NCBI GenBank assembly: GCA_049889775.1
Contig: JBMHCT010000030.1
Coordinates: 65,295 to 129,294 of the forward strand
Reading direction: 5' to 3'
From: Jejuia sp049889775
GTDB taxonomy: Bacteria > Bacteroidota > Bacteroidia > Flavobacteriales > Flavobacteriaceae
DNA: 64,000 bases
In this document: piece by piece, positions 30,236 through 39,452 of the stretch
Numbering within the stretch: the first letter of the stretch is position 1
Layout: every line of letters begins with the position of its first letter
Notes under the pieces: generated by a model
Database searches by the model: none
Told to the model about the DNA's origin: nothing
The model's input: only the letters and a program-made list of their open reading frames with translations
Program-made: the position numbers and the translations under genes

Positions 30236-31096
30236 TTAATTAAATATCTCTTCAGCGCTGAATACTTCGTTTAAACGCACGCCTTTTTCGGTATGTTTTA
30301 CTGTAATAATTTCGTTTTGGGCATCGTGTTCCAAAAATAAATAAAGCCCTTTATCTGCGGCCATATTTAAAAACGCTTTTTTTTCACTTAAGGTTTGAAG
30401 CGGTCGCATATCATAACCCATAACATAAGGTAGTGGCAGATGTCCGGCGGTTGGCAATAAATCAGCCATGAAACATATGGTTTTACCTTTATAATGAATC
30501 ATTGGGATCATCTGCTTTTCAGTATGACCATCAGCAAAAAAAATATCAAAACCTAAAGGTGAATTTTCCAAGATACCGTTTGAAGATACTTCCGTAAATT
30601 TTAATTGGCCACTTTCTTCAATAGGAATAATATTTTCCTTTAGAAATGATGCTTTTTCTCTGGCATTTGGGTTTATAGCCCATTCCCAATGGTTTTGATT
30701 ACTCCAAAAATGCGCATTTTTAAATGCAGGTGTATATCCCGTTTTGTCAGCATTCCATTGGATAGCACCGCCACAATGATCAAAATGCAAGTGAGTTAAA
30801 AACACATCTGTTATATCATCTCTATGAAATCCATACTTTTCTAAAGAGTTATCAATACTATCTTCACCCCACAAATAATAGTATCCGAAGAATTTATCAG
30901 ATTGCTTGTTGCCCATGCCTGTATCGATTAGAATCAACCTGTCGCCCTCTTCAATTAAAAGGCATCTTGCTGTTAAATCTATCATATTATTGGAATCGGC
31001 AGGATTGGTTCTGCTCCAAAGCGATTTAGGAACAACACCAAACATAGCGCCTCCATCTAGTTTAAAATTTCCTGAATTTATGGGGTACAAGTTCAT
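30236..31096 (-). CDS. Metallo-beta-lactamase-fold hydrolase
   Basis: 286 residues, no signal peptide. The zinc motif THLHFDHCGG (HxHxDH) is intact; later ligands appear in FADGHTEKQMIPM and in LFLEHDAQ. The head LIDTGMGNK is typical. The nearest characterised relatives are AHL-lactonase-like and other small-molecule hydrolases; the substrate cannot be set from sequence. First gene of a probable three-gene minus-strand unit with the S8 and M1 peptidases. Confidence 0.88.
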   Translation of the reverse strand: MNLYPINSGNFKLDGGAMFGVVPKSLWSRTNPADSNNMIDLTARCLLIEEGDRLILIDTGMGNKQSDKFFGYYYLWGEDSIDNSLEKYGFHRDDITDVFLTHLHFDHCGGAIQWNADKTGYTPAFKNAHFWSNQNHWEWAINPNAREKASFLKENIIPIEESGQLKFTEVSSNGILENSPLGFDIFFADGHTEKQMIPMIHYKGKTICFMADLLPTAGHLPLPYVMGYDMRPLQTLSEKKAFLNMAADKGLYLFLEHDAQNEIITVKHTEKGVRLNEVFSAEEIFN

Positions 31097-31247
31097 AGCC
31101 TCACAATTTACGAAATAAGACCAAACTGAATTATAATGTTAAGAGATAATTAAGAAAAAGTGTTGATTTTAAAAGGGATTAACAAACATGACGACATAAT
31201 AGACTTGTTTTAATTATCTTAGTAAATTCGAACAGAAACTATAAATT

Positions 31248-33104
31248 ATGTTAGAATTATCTGGAATTATTATTCTGGGAATATTGGCACAATGGGTAGC
31301 ATGGAAATTAAAAATACCCGCTATTCTACCTTTAATCTTAATCGGTTTATTAGTAGGGCCGATTGCGGCTGCATATTTAAGTGAAGACGGTAGTAAATGG
31401 ATAGAGCCTATCTGGAATGGTAAAAACGGACTTTTCCCAGGAGAGGGTTTATATTATTTTGTATCTCTTGCTATTAGCATTATACTTTTTGAAGGTGGTT
31501 TAACCTTAAAACGTGCCGAAATACGTAATGTAGGCCCTGTTATCACAAAGCTTATCACATTAGGTTCGGCAATTACTTTTTTTGGTGCTGGTGCATTAGC
31601 GTATTTTATATTTAATCTCAGTTGGGAAATGTCGTTGCTGTTTTCTGCCTTAATTATAGTAACTGGCCCTACTGTTATCACCCCAATTTTGCGGAATATC
31701 CCTTTAAAAAAGGATATTTCAACGGTTTTAAAATGGGAAGGCATATTAATTGACCCGATAGGGGCGTTAGTAGCGGTTTTGGTATTTGAATTTATTAGTG
31801 TTGAAGGCGACAGTGGATTTACAAAAACCGCACTCATTGAGTTTGGTAAAATTTTGCTGTTTGGTACCACCTTTGGATTTACTTTTGCGCACGCGCTAGC
31901 TTTTGCGGTAAACAAAAAACTTATACCACATTATTTATTAAATGTAGTGTCATTATCCACAGTGCTTCTCGTGTTTGTAGAGTCAGAAATATTTGCCCAT
32001 GAATCTGGCCTCCTAGCCGTTGTGGTTATGGGGATGGTTTTAGGCAACGGAAAGTTGGAAAATATAAAGGAGCTGTTATACTTTAAGGAGTCTTTAAGCG
32101 TGCTTTTAATTTCCATTCTCTTTATTCTATTAGCTGCAAATATCAATATAGAGGACATGATGCTACTATACACTTGGAAAACAGCATTATTATTTGGACT
32201 TGTTGTTTTTTTAATAAGACCTATAGCGGTTTTAGCAAGCACACATGGTTCCAAACTAAAAATTCGAGAGAAACTCTTTATTAGTTGGGTAGGCCCCAGA
32301 GGTATTGTTGCTGCTGGTATTGCTTCACTTTTTGGAAGTAAGTTAATTAAACAAGGCGTTGATGGCGCCGAATACATTACACCACTAGTGTTTATGATTG
32401 TTTTAGGTACGGTTTTACTAAATGCTACAACCGCGAGACTGTTTGCAAAACTGGTAGGCGTATTCTTAAAACGCTCCGAAGGTATTTTGATAGTGGGGGC
32501 TTCACCCTTTGCGCGATTAATTGGGGAATATCTAGAAAATAATGGGAGACACGTGGTATTAATTGATAGCAATCAAACCAATATACAGCTAGCACAAGAG
32601 CAAGGATTGGATGCTACTACAACGGATATTTATTCTGAGGAATTGAGTAATAACATTGAATTGAATGATGTTGGATTTTTAATGGCGCTTACAGGAAGTA
32701 GAGACATTAACAACTATGCTATTGAGCGGTTTAGAGATCAATTTGGTGAAAGTGGGTATTTTAGATTGGTAACTGCGAATGAAATGGATAACCCAGAAAG
32801 TATTCCAAAGGAAGCACTATTTACGCCAACTGATGATTTTGATTCGTTAACCGAAGTTTCAAGGAAATATCCTCAAATCCATGAAACAGCTATTAAAAGT
32901 AAAGCTCATTTTGAAGCACTTCTTGATGAAACCATTAAAAATGATAATACAATCCCACTTTTAGTGAAGGATAAAAAAGGAATTTTAGAGGTGATTTCTT
33001 CTGAAAACAAGGCATTAGAAAAAGTAGGTGAAGGATATAACTTTGTATACCTTGGAGAGTTGCTAAGTTTTAAAAACCTTGCTGAAGATAAGGTAAAGAA
33101 TTAA
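31248..33104 (+). CDS. CPA1-type Na+/H+ antiporter with C-terminal RCK (TrkA-N) domain
   Basis: 618 residues. About twelve membrane helices up to residue 400 include the antiporter core (ALIIVTGPTVITPILRNIP; WEGILIDPIGALVAVLVFEF, with Asp; SWVGPRGIVAAGIASLFG). Residues about 410-530 form a nucleotide-binding RCK domain (GILIVGASPFARLIGEYLENNGRHVVLIDSN). A short C-terminal domain follows. It would exchange Na+ or K+ for protons in the inner membrane and be gated by a nucleotide. Divergent from the metallo-beta-lactamase gene across 151 bases. Confidence 0.92.
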   Translation: MLELSGIIILGILAQWVAWKLKIPAILPLILIGLLVGPIAAAYLSEDGSKWIEPIWNGKNGLFPGEGLYYFVSLAISIILFEGGLTLKRAEIRNVGPVITKLITLGSAITFFGAGALAYFIFNLSWEMSLLFSALIIVTGPTVITPILRNIPLKKDISTVLKWEGILIDPIGALVAVLVFEFISVEGDSGFTKTALIEFGKILLFGTTFGFTFAHALAFAVNKKLIPHYLLNVVSLSTVLLVFVESEIFAHESGLLAVVVMGMVLGNGKLENIKELLYFKESLSVLLISILFILLAANINIEDMMLLYTWKTALLFGLVVFLIRPIAVLASTHGSKLKIREKLFISWVGPRGIVAAGIASLFGSKLIKQGVDGAEYITPLVFMIVLGTVLLNATTARLFAKLVGVFLKRSEGILIVGASPFARLIGEYLENNGRHVVLIDSNQTNIQLAQEQGLDATTTDIYSEELSNNIELNDVGFLMALTGSRDINNYAIERFRDQFGESGYFRLVTANEMDNPESIPKEALFTPTDDFDSLTEVSRKYPQIHETAIKSKAHFEALLDETIKNDNTIPLLVKDKKGILEVISSENKALEKVGEGYNFVYLGELLSFKNLAEDKVKN

Positions 33105-33126
33105 GAAAATTTGTATAAACTGAAAA

Positions 33127-33155
33127 AGCCTCATCTACAAGAATTAGATGAGGCT
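33127..33155. terminator. Bidirectional rho-independent terminator
   Basis: A perfect 11-base stem (AGCCTCATCTA / TAGATGAGGCT) with a 7-base loop is followed by TTTT on the plus strand and preceded by AAAAA (a T run on the minus strand). It separates the convergent antiporter and GH31 genes. Confidence 0.88.
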
Positions 33156-33179
33156 GTTTTCTTTTGAATTTGATAATGC

Positions 33180-35582
33180 TTAGCCTACAATATGCAACTC
33201 AGTGAACTCTTTTATTAAGGTTAAAGAGTTATCTCCATTAATTTTTAAATCTTTAAGAGGAATATCCACATTATCTACTTGTACCTTTTTAATCTTAAAG
33301 GGTAAACCATGTAAGTTTAACTTAAAGGTTTTATATGAAGTTGTGTATTTTCCTGTTTTATGCTGCTGAATAATTAATTCCTTTTTCTTTCCAAGCAACC
33401 TAAAACTTCTTAGACTATAACGCCCTTTGATATAATCGTAACCATCATTGGCATCTTCGTACACCATAGATTCTTCTTTTCCTTCTGTAAAGTATACATC
33501 TAGAAGTAATTCATCAATGGTTTTTTCTCCTACATACTGTTGAATAGGATATTTTGGGATTATTGCACCTTCTTTTACAAAAATTGGCATGCTATCTAAA
33601 TCTGCATCAACCCAAACTTCTTGTCCGCCCTCTACAATTTCATCTGTCCAGAAATTATACCAATTACCTCGCGGAATGTACATACGTCTTCCTTTTTGAT
33701 TTGGACCATTTACAGGACAAACCAGAATCTTTTCACCAAACACAAATTCGTCATTTCTGTAGTGCGTTTGCTGGTCTTCTTGATCGTAAAGCACTAAAGA
33801 CTTTAAGATTGGAATACCTTCATCAGCATATCTCCAGAATGCAGTGTATAAGTAAGGCAACAGTTGATAGCGTAATTCGATAAACTTACGAACCACGTTT
33901 GTAATTGTTTCACCAAATGCCCATGGTTCTTGATCTCCGTGATCTCCAGAAGAGTGTGTTCTACAAAACGGGTGGAAAATCCCTAATTGTATCCAACGCG
34001 CATAAAGCTCGCCATTAGGTTGCTCCGCAAAACCACCAATATCAGATCCTACAAATGAGAATCCAGACATTGCCATACGTTGTGCTTGTAGGTTTGCGAT
34101 ATTTAAGTGATCCCAAGTAGCGATATTATCTCCAGTCCAGCTAGAGGTATAACGCTGCGTACCCGAATAAGCAGCACGTGTTATAACGAAAGGTCGTTTT
34201 GGATAAGAGAATTTCTTCAAACCTTGGTATGTAGCTCTAGCCATTTGCATACCATAAACATTATGTGCTTTTCTGTGACTACAAGGATTTCCGTCGTAAT
34301 CGTGTCTTACATCATTTGGAAAACTTTTTCCTGGAACATCCATTACCGCTGGCTCGTTCATATCGTTCCAAACACCTTTAACACCGATATCTTCTATAAG
34401 TTCTTTGAATAAGTCTGACCACCATTCACGTACTTCAGGTCTTGTAAAGTCTGGAAAATAACATTCCCCTGGCCACACTTTCCCTTTCATGTAAGGGCCA
34501 TCGGCACGTTTACAGAAATAATCTTTTTCAAGCCCTTCTCTAAACACAGAGTAATCCATGTCTATCTTAATCCCGGGATCTATAATAACTATAGTTTTGA
34601 AACCATCGTCTGCCAATTCCTTAACCATACGTTTTGGGTCGGGGAAGTATTCCTTACTCCAAGTAAAGCATCTAAAACCTTCCATGTAATCAATATCCAA
34701 ATAAATGGCGTCACAAGGAATTTGTAATTCTCTAAACTTTGCAGTGATTTCTTTTACATTAGATTCTGGATAGTAGCTCCACTTACACTGATGATACCCT
34801 AATGCCCAAAGTGCTGGCATTTCATGTGGTTTTCCTGTTAAATCGGTGTAGTTAGCCACTACTTCAGACATTTCAGGACCGTAAATGAAATAATAATTCA
34901 TTTCACCACCATGCGCCCAAAAGCTAGTAATATTTCTACGTTCGTGACAAAAATCAAAGTAAGAACGGAACGTGTTGTCAAAAAAGATACCGTAAGCCTT
35001 TTTATGATGCAGAGCGGTGTAGAACGGAATAGCCTTGTAAATAGGATCGGTATCTCTACCATATGCATAGGAATCTGTTACCCAGTTTTCAAAACGTTTT
35101 CCTTTAAGGTTGTTGTCTACAGGTTTATCGCCTAAACCATAATAACTTTCACCAGGTTGGGCCGTTTTAGACATTTTTACTACATCTCCACCAAACTCGT
35201 AACTTTCTTCCCAATGGAAACCTAATTCGTCCTCGCAAATTAGTGTGTTATCTTTTGCATCAAAAATAGAAGCTCTTAAATCTGTTTTAGAAATTTTACA
35301 GATTAACTTAGAAGTAGTAATTACATATTCATCCTCTTCTTCGGTAACCTCAAGATGGTTATAACCCCTACTAGCGTATTTCGTAATGGCATAAGAAAAG
35401 TCATTTTCAAAAATGCCTGTTGTTGTAAATCTAAACCGAAGTATACTGTCTCTTCTAACCGTAACTTCTAGAACAACACCGTTGTCGGCAGTGAAAGAAA
35501 GAACGTTAAGGTTCTTTTCGTATTTTATTATTTTAGAAGGAAATAAATTCCCTTTATATTCTAATTCGGTATTTAATATCAT
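33180..35582 (-). CDS. GH31 alpha-glucosidase
   Basis: 800 residues without a signal peptide, so it is cytoplasmic. GH31 landmarks are GLGDKPVDNNLKGKR, PALWALGYHQCKWSYYPE, the nucleophile Asp in GVWNDMNEPAVMD, and the acid/base Asp in SSWTGDNIATWDHL, with FCRTHSSGD downstream. It releases glucose from the non-reducing ends of alpha-glucans or maltose-type sugars. It stands after the glycogen operon on the same strand but is separated from glgB by 321 bases with a hairpin, so it likely has its own promoter. It could supply glucose from maltose or glycogen breakdown to the same pathway. Confidence 0.94.
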   Translation of the reverse strand: MILNTELEYKGNLFPSKIIKYEKNLNVLSFTADNGVVLEVTVRRDSILRFRFTTTGIFENDFSYAITKYASRGYNHLEVTEEEDEYVITTSKLICKISKTDLRASIFDAKDNTLICEDELGFHWEESYEFGGDVVKMSKTAQPGESYYGLGDKPVDNNLKGKRFENWVTDSYAYGRDTDPIYKAIPFYTALHHKKAYGIFFDNTFRSYFDFCHERRNITSFWAHGGEMNYYFIYGPEMSEVVANYTDLTGKPHEMPALWALGYHQCKWSYYPESNVKEITAKFRELQIPCDAIYLDIDYMEGFRCFTWSKEYFPDPKRMVKELADDGFKTIVIIDPGIKIDMDYSVFREGLEKDYFCKRADGPYMKGKVWPGECYFPDFTRPEVREWWSDLFKELIEDIGVKGVWNDMNEPAVMDVPGKSFPNDVRHDYDGNPCSHRKAHNVYGMQMARATYQGLKKFSYPKRPFVITRAAYSGTQRYTSSWTGDNIATWDHLNIANLQAQRMAMSGFSFVGSDIGGFAEQPNGELYARWIQLGIFHPFCRTHSSGDHGDQEPWAFGETITNVVRKFIELRYQLLPYLYTAFWRYADEGIPILKSLVLYDQEDQQTHYRNDEFVFGEKILVCPVNGPNQKGRRMYIPRGNWYNFWTDEIVEGGQEVWVDADLDSMPIFVKEGAIIPKYPIQQYVGEKTIDELLLDVYFTEGKEESMVYEDANDGYDYIKGRYSLRSFRLLGKKKELIIQQHKTGKYTTSYKTFKLNLHGLPFKIKKVQVDNVDIPLKDLKINGDNSLTLIKEFTELHIVG

Positions 35583-35903
35583 TTGGGAGGTATTAAAATT
35601 AATGAACGAAAGTACTAAATTTTAAGAGGTTAAGAAATTAACTTTCAGCAAAAAAACCTTTAAATACTTAGCAAAATTTAAACAATTGGATAAAAATTTG
35701 GAGAATTACTAATTGATTGACAATTAATGTGTTTTCTGAAGTTAAAACGAAGTTTAAGCGACACAATAAATGAAGTTTTCGGCTTTGTCATACATCAATA
35801 TTTTCAGCCAAGTTGCTATAAGTGAGAATATTCCTTAAACATAAGGGAGTACATCAAATATTTGATATACTCCCTTATTCATTTTATGTATTTAAAATTG
35901 ATA
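35583..35903. other. Intergenic region between glgB and the GH31 gene
   Basis: 321 bases without a gene. The right part carries the hairpin listed at 35841-35878. The rest should hold the GH31 promoter; TACTTTCG on the minus strand near 35610 resembles a -7 box, but no convincing -33 box was found. Confidence 0.4.
35841..35878 (-). terminator. Long hairpin after glgB, probable terminator
   Basis: AAGGGAGTA and TACTCCCTT pair, and the interior ATCAAAT/ATTTGAT pairs as well, giving an almost unbroken 18-base stem with a single mismatch. It lies 25 bases past the glgB stop. The T run on the minus strand is weak, so termination is probable and not certain. Confidence 0.6.
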
Positions 35904-37811
35904 TTATTTAAATTCAAAAACAGTCACTGCCAAAGGAGGTAACGTAATTGTTGCTGAATAAGGTTTACCAATCCACTCTTCTTTTTTAATAGATATCGGC
36001 TTGCTATTGGAAACGCCACTACCGCCAAAAGCTTCGTCATCACTATTAAAGATTTCTACTAGTTTGCCATCAAACGGTACACCAATTTTATAATTCTTCC
36101 TCACAGCAGGGGTTAAATTACAAACCACAGCCACCGTTTTTTCTTCTTCGTATCCTTTTCTTAAATAAGATATAACACTGTTTTCGTAGTCGCCGTAATG
36201 AATCCATTCAAATCCCTCATGACTAAACCCTTTTTCAAACAACGCAGGTGTGCTCTTGTAGAGTTTATTAAGGTTGGAAACATAGTTTTTCATATTTTGA
36301 TGAGGCATAAATTCTAACAAATTCCAGTCTAAACTATCTTGGAAATCCCACTCATTATACTGCCCAAATTCACCACCCATAAATAGTAATTTTGTACCTG
36401 GATGTGTAAACATATAACCGTAAAGCAATCTTAAGTTTGCAAATCGTTGCCATTCATCACCAGGCATTCTCCCTAAAATTGAGTTTTTACCGTAAACTAC
36501 CTCGTCGTGAGACAATGGTAACATAAAGTTTTCGGTAAAGGCATAAGCCAAACTAAATGTAATTTCATTATGATGGTGAGATCTGTAAACAGGGTCTTTT
36601 TTGAAATATTCCAGAGTATCATGCATCCAACCCATCATCCATTTCATGCCAAAACCTAAACCGCCAACAAATGTTGGTTTTGAAACCATTGGGAAAGCAG
36701 TAGATTCTTCGGCAATAGTTTGTGCATCTGGGAAAGAAGCGTAAACCTCTTCATTTAATTGCTTTAAGAAATCTATAACCGCTAGGTTTTCACGCCCACC
36801 ATAGATATTCGGTTCCCACTCACCGTCTTCTCTAGAATAATCTAAAAATAGCATAGAAGCCACAGCATCTACACGCAAGCCATCCGCATGATATTGGTCC
36901 AGCCAAAAAATGGCATTACTTATTAAGAATGAGCGTACTTCATTACGCTCGTAGTTAAATATTAAACTTTTCCAATCTTGATGATAACCTTTTCGTCTGT
37001 CTGGATGCTCGTAAAGATGTGAACCATCAAAAAAACCTATTCCATGCGCATCTTCAGGAAAATGTGAAGGTACCCAATCTAGGATAATTCCAATATCGTT
37101 TTGGTGCAGTTTATCTACTAAATATTTAAATTCTTCTGGGTAGCCGTAACGCGATGTTGGTGCAAAATATCCAGTTATTTGGTAGCCCCAAGACGGATCG
37201 TAGGGATATTCCATAATAGGCATGAGCTCAACATGCGTAAAGTTCATTTCCTTAACGTAATTCACCAAATCGTCTGCTAATTCATAATAAGACATAAATC
37301 TATCTTCTTCAACATTGCGTTTCCAAGACCCTAAATGCACTTCATAAACAGAAAATGGTGCGTCTATAGCATTATTCTTTTTACGCTTTTTCATCCACTT
37401 ACTGTCCTTCCATTTATAGGTATCATCCCATACTATTGAGGCAGTTTTTGGCGGATGTTCACAACGTCTCGCGTAAGGGTCAGCCTTTTCCGTTTTTACA
37501 TCGTTGTGATGACTTTGAATTTTATACTTGTAAATAGCACCTTTTTCAACCAGAGGAATAAAGCCCTCCCAAATTCCACTAGAATCCCAGCGAACATTTA
37601 GTTGGTGTTCGCCCTCCATCCAATAGTTAAAATCCCCAATAACAGAAACTTGTTTTGCACTAGGTGCCCAAACGGCAAAATACACACCTTCAATATCATC
37701 AACGGTAACCAGATGCGATCCGAATTTTTCATAAAGGCGAAAATGTTTTCCGGCTTTAAACAGGTTAATATCAAATTCTGTAAATAGACTGTACGGTTTT
37801 ACGTGTGCCAT
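35904..37811 (-). CDS. glgB: 1,4-alpha-glucan branching enzyme
   Basis: 635 residues. CBM48 N-terminal domain (VYFAVWAPSAKQVSVIGDFNYW). GH13 catalytic core: DWVPSHFPEDAHG, nucleophile Asp in DGLRVDAVASMLFLDYSR, acid/base Glu in TIAEESTAFP, and LSHDEVVYGK. The C-terminal all-beta domain ends LPPLAVTVFEFK. It cuts alpha-1,4 glucan and reattaches the piece as an alpha-1,6 branch. It follows the maltokinase gene by 9 bases and is the last gene of the alpha-glucan operon. Confidence 0.96.
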   Translation of the reverse strand: MAHVKPYSLFTEFDINLFKAGKHFRLYEKFGSHLVTVDDIEGVYFAVWAPSAKQVSVIGDFNYWMEGEHQLNVRWDSSGIWEGFIPLVEKGAIYKYKIQSHHNDVKTEKADPYARRCEHPPKTASIVWDDTYKWKDSKWMKKRKKNNAIDAPFSVYEVHLGSWKRNVEEDRFMSYYELADDLVNYVKEMNFTHVELMPIMEYPYDPSWGYQITGYFAPTSRYGYPEEFKYLVDKLHQNDIGIILDWVPSHFPEDAHGIGFFDGSHLYEHPDRRKGYHQDWKSLIFNYERNEVRSFLISNAIFWLDQYHADGLRVDAVASMLFLDYSREDGEWEPNIYGGRENLAVIDFLKQLNEEVYASFPDAQTIAEESTAFPMVSKPTFVGGLGFGMKWMMGWMHDTLEYFKKDPVYRSHHHNEITFSLAYAFTENFMLPLSHDEVVYGKNSILGRMPGDEWQRFANLRLLYGYMFTHPGTKLLFMGGEFGQYNEWDFQDSLDWNLLEFMPHQNMKNYVSNLNKLYKSTPALFEKGFSHEGFEWIHYGDYENSVISYLRKGYEEEKTVAVVCNLTPAVRKNYKIGVPFDGKLVEIFNSDDEAFGGSGVSNSKPISIKKEEWIGKPYSATITLPPLAVTVFEFK

Positions 37812-37820
37812 GTTTTGTTG

Positions 37821-39449
37821 TTAGTTATTTATAATATTTGATATTCCTTTTAAAGGAATAATTGCCCATTTTGGGCGCGAATTAAGCTCATAGCCTAATT
37901 CGTAAACCGCCTTCTCTAATAAGGCGTATTTTAATAAAAATATACGTTCTTGATTGTAGCCAATATTTAAGTTAGCTTCTCTTACTTCAGTAATATAAGT
38001 ACCTAAAAATAGGCCAATGATATAATCGTATAACAATTCTCCTGCTGAAAAAAGCGCTTCGGCACTGCTGTTATAGTTATCTAAATTGTTGAAAATGGTG
38101 GTATAAATGGCGTAGTGAAAACTTCTAAATAAGCCAGCTACGTCTTTTAAAGGCGGTTGTTTTACTTTTCTATCTCTAATGGTACTTTCAGGTTCCCCTT
38201 CAAAATCTAAAATATGGAAATCGTTATTCTTTACCAGAATTTGCCCCAAATGATAGTCGCCATGAACTCTTATGCGCTGACCCTTTAGTTTTGTCCAATC
38301 AAAGTTTACAAAGCGTTTTCTTATTGTGTTTTTCTTATCAAGGAACTCTTTTGCCAGCGATAGAGCCATTCCATCAAGTTTATGCAAATTATTCTCAACA
38401 GTATTTAACCTGTTTTGAAATTGGTACAACAATCTGTTTTTTAACCAAACTTCGTAATCGCCATTATAGTGAGAAGGCGTAAAAGCCATTTCTTCGAACT
38501 CTGAACCCAAGGCAATATGCATTTCTGCCGTACGTTTAGACAGTGTTTGAATGTGCTTGAGAAAATCTAAGCCTACCCAATCAATCATTACAGGAGGAAT
38601 ATCGTTAATACCCAACTTTAAAAAACGTTCTGTTTCAGGAATGTCGGCAATGTTTAGTTTCTTGGAGTTGAAGGTGTCAAAAATACGCTTAAACTCTTTC
38701 AGCATATACTCCCAAGCATCACCTTCATTTGGAATCATTTTTTGCATTAATGCAATGGTGATGATCTCTTTTTCAGAATCTTCAATATTGATACTCCCTA
38801 GGTATGGCGGGGTATTTTTAAACTCTCGTTTTTCTGATAAATACCTGCTCATTTCGTAGTCGGGATTTTTATCAGAATAGATTCTTCTGAAGAATTTTAA
38901 AACGGAAGTATCATTATAAATGATAGACGTATTGCTTTGTTCTAGCCCCATAAATCTAGATGACCTATAGGAGTCGTCTACAAGTAGAGCGCTTTTATGG
39001 TATTTTACTTTTGTTCTATCAATAGGTTCTGCTGTGATAATACGCTCGAAAACTAGCCTTCTAAAAGCCTCAAGATTAACTGCGTCAATAATATAACCTG
39101 TTTTTCCGTCGATAGATATTGGTAAAATTCTATTTTTTTCAGCAAAAGATTCGTCGGTAACAAACGCAATTGGTAAAAAGTAATGTTGGAAAAAGGCCTC
39201 AACAAAATTGACTTCTAAAATTAGTCCATAATACACTTCTTCATTTTGTTGAATTCTAAAGTATTCGGCTAATTCTATGTACTTCAATTTACTCGCCTTA
39301 CCTCCATACCAGCGTTGTTTTTGGATATATTCCTCTAAAATATCAGACAAAAATACCGATACAAAATTTGAGTCGTCTAGGAGCTGTTCCCAAGCAACAT
39401 CAAAAACCAAAGGTGTTTTTATTTGAGATTTAACAGAGGTTTCGGCCAT
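37821..39449 (-). CDS. mak: Maltokinase (aminoglycoside-phosphotransferase-like)
   Basis: 542 residues. The N-terminal cap has the RWYGGK motif typical of maltokinases. The kinase core shows IHGDYHLGQILVK (Brenner catalytic motif, with the neighbouring HILDFEGEP Asp for Mg2+) and FFRRIYSDKNPDYEMSRYL. It makes maltose 1-phosphate from maltose and ATP. It sits between glgE and glgB with gaps of 3 and 9 bases, which supports the role since maltose 1-phosphate is the GlgE donor. No TreS domain is fused to it. Confidence 0.87.
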   Translation of the reverse strand: MAETSVKSQIKTPLVFDVAWEQLLDDSNFVSVFLSDILEEYIQKQRWYGGKASKLKYIELAEYFRIQQNEEVYYGLILEVNFVEAFFQHYFLPIAFVTDESFAEKNRILPISIDGKTGYIIDAVNLEAFRRLVFERIITAEPIDRTKVKYHKSALLVDDSYRSSRFMGLEQSNTSIIYNDTSVLKFFRRIYSDKNPDYEMSRYLSEKREFKNTPPYLGSINIEDSEKEIITIALMQKMIPNEGDAWEYMLKEFKRIFDTFNSKKLNIADIPETERFLKLGINDIPPVMIDWVGLDFLKHIQTLSKRTAEMHIALGSEFEEMAFTPSHYNGDYEVWLKNRLLYQFQNRLNTVENNLHKLDGMALSLAKEFLDKKNTIRKRFVNFDWTKLKGQRIRVHGDYHLGQILVKNNDFHILDFEGEPESTIRDRKVKQPPLKDVAGLFRSFHYAIYTTIFNNLDNYNSSAEALFSAGELLYDYIIGLFLGTYITEVREANLNIGYNQERIFLLKYALLEKAVYELGYELNSRPKWAIIPLKGISNIINN

Positions 39450-39452
39450 AAA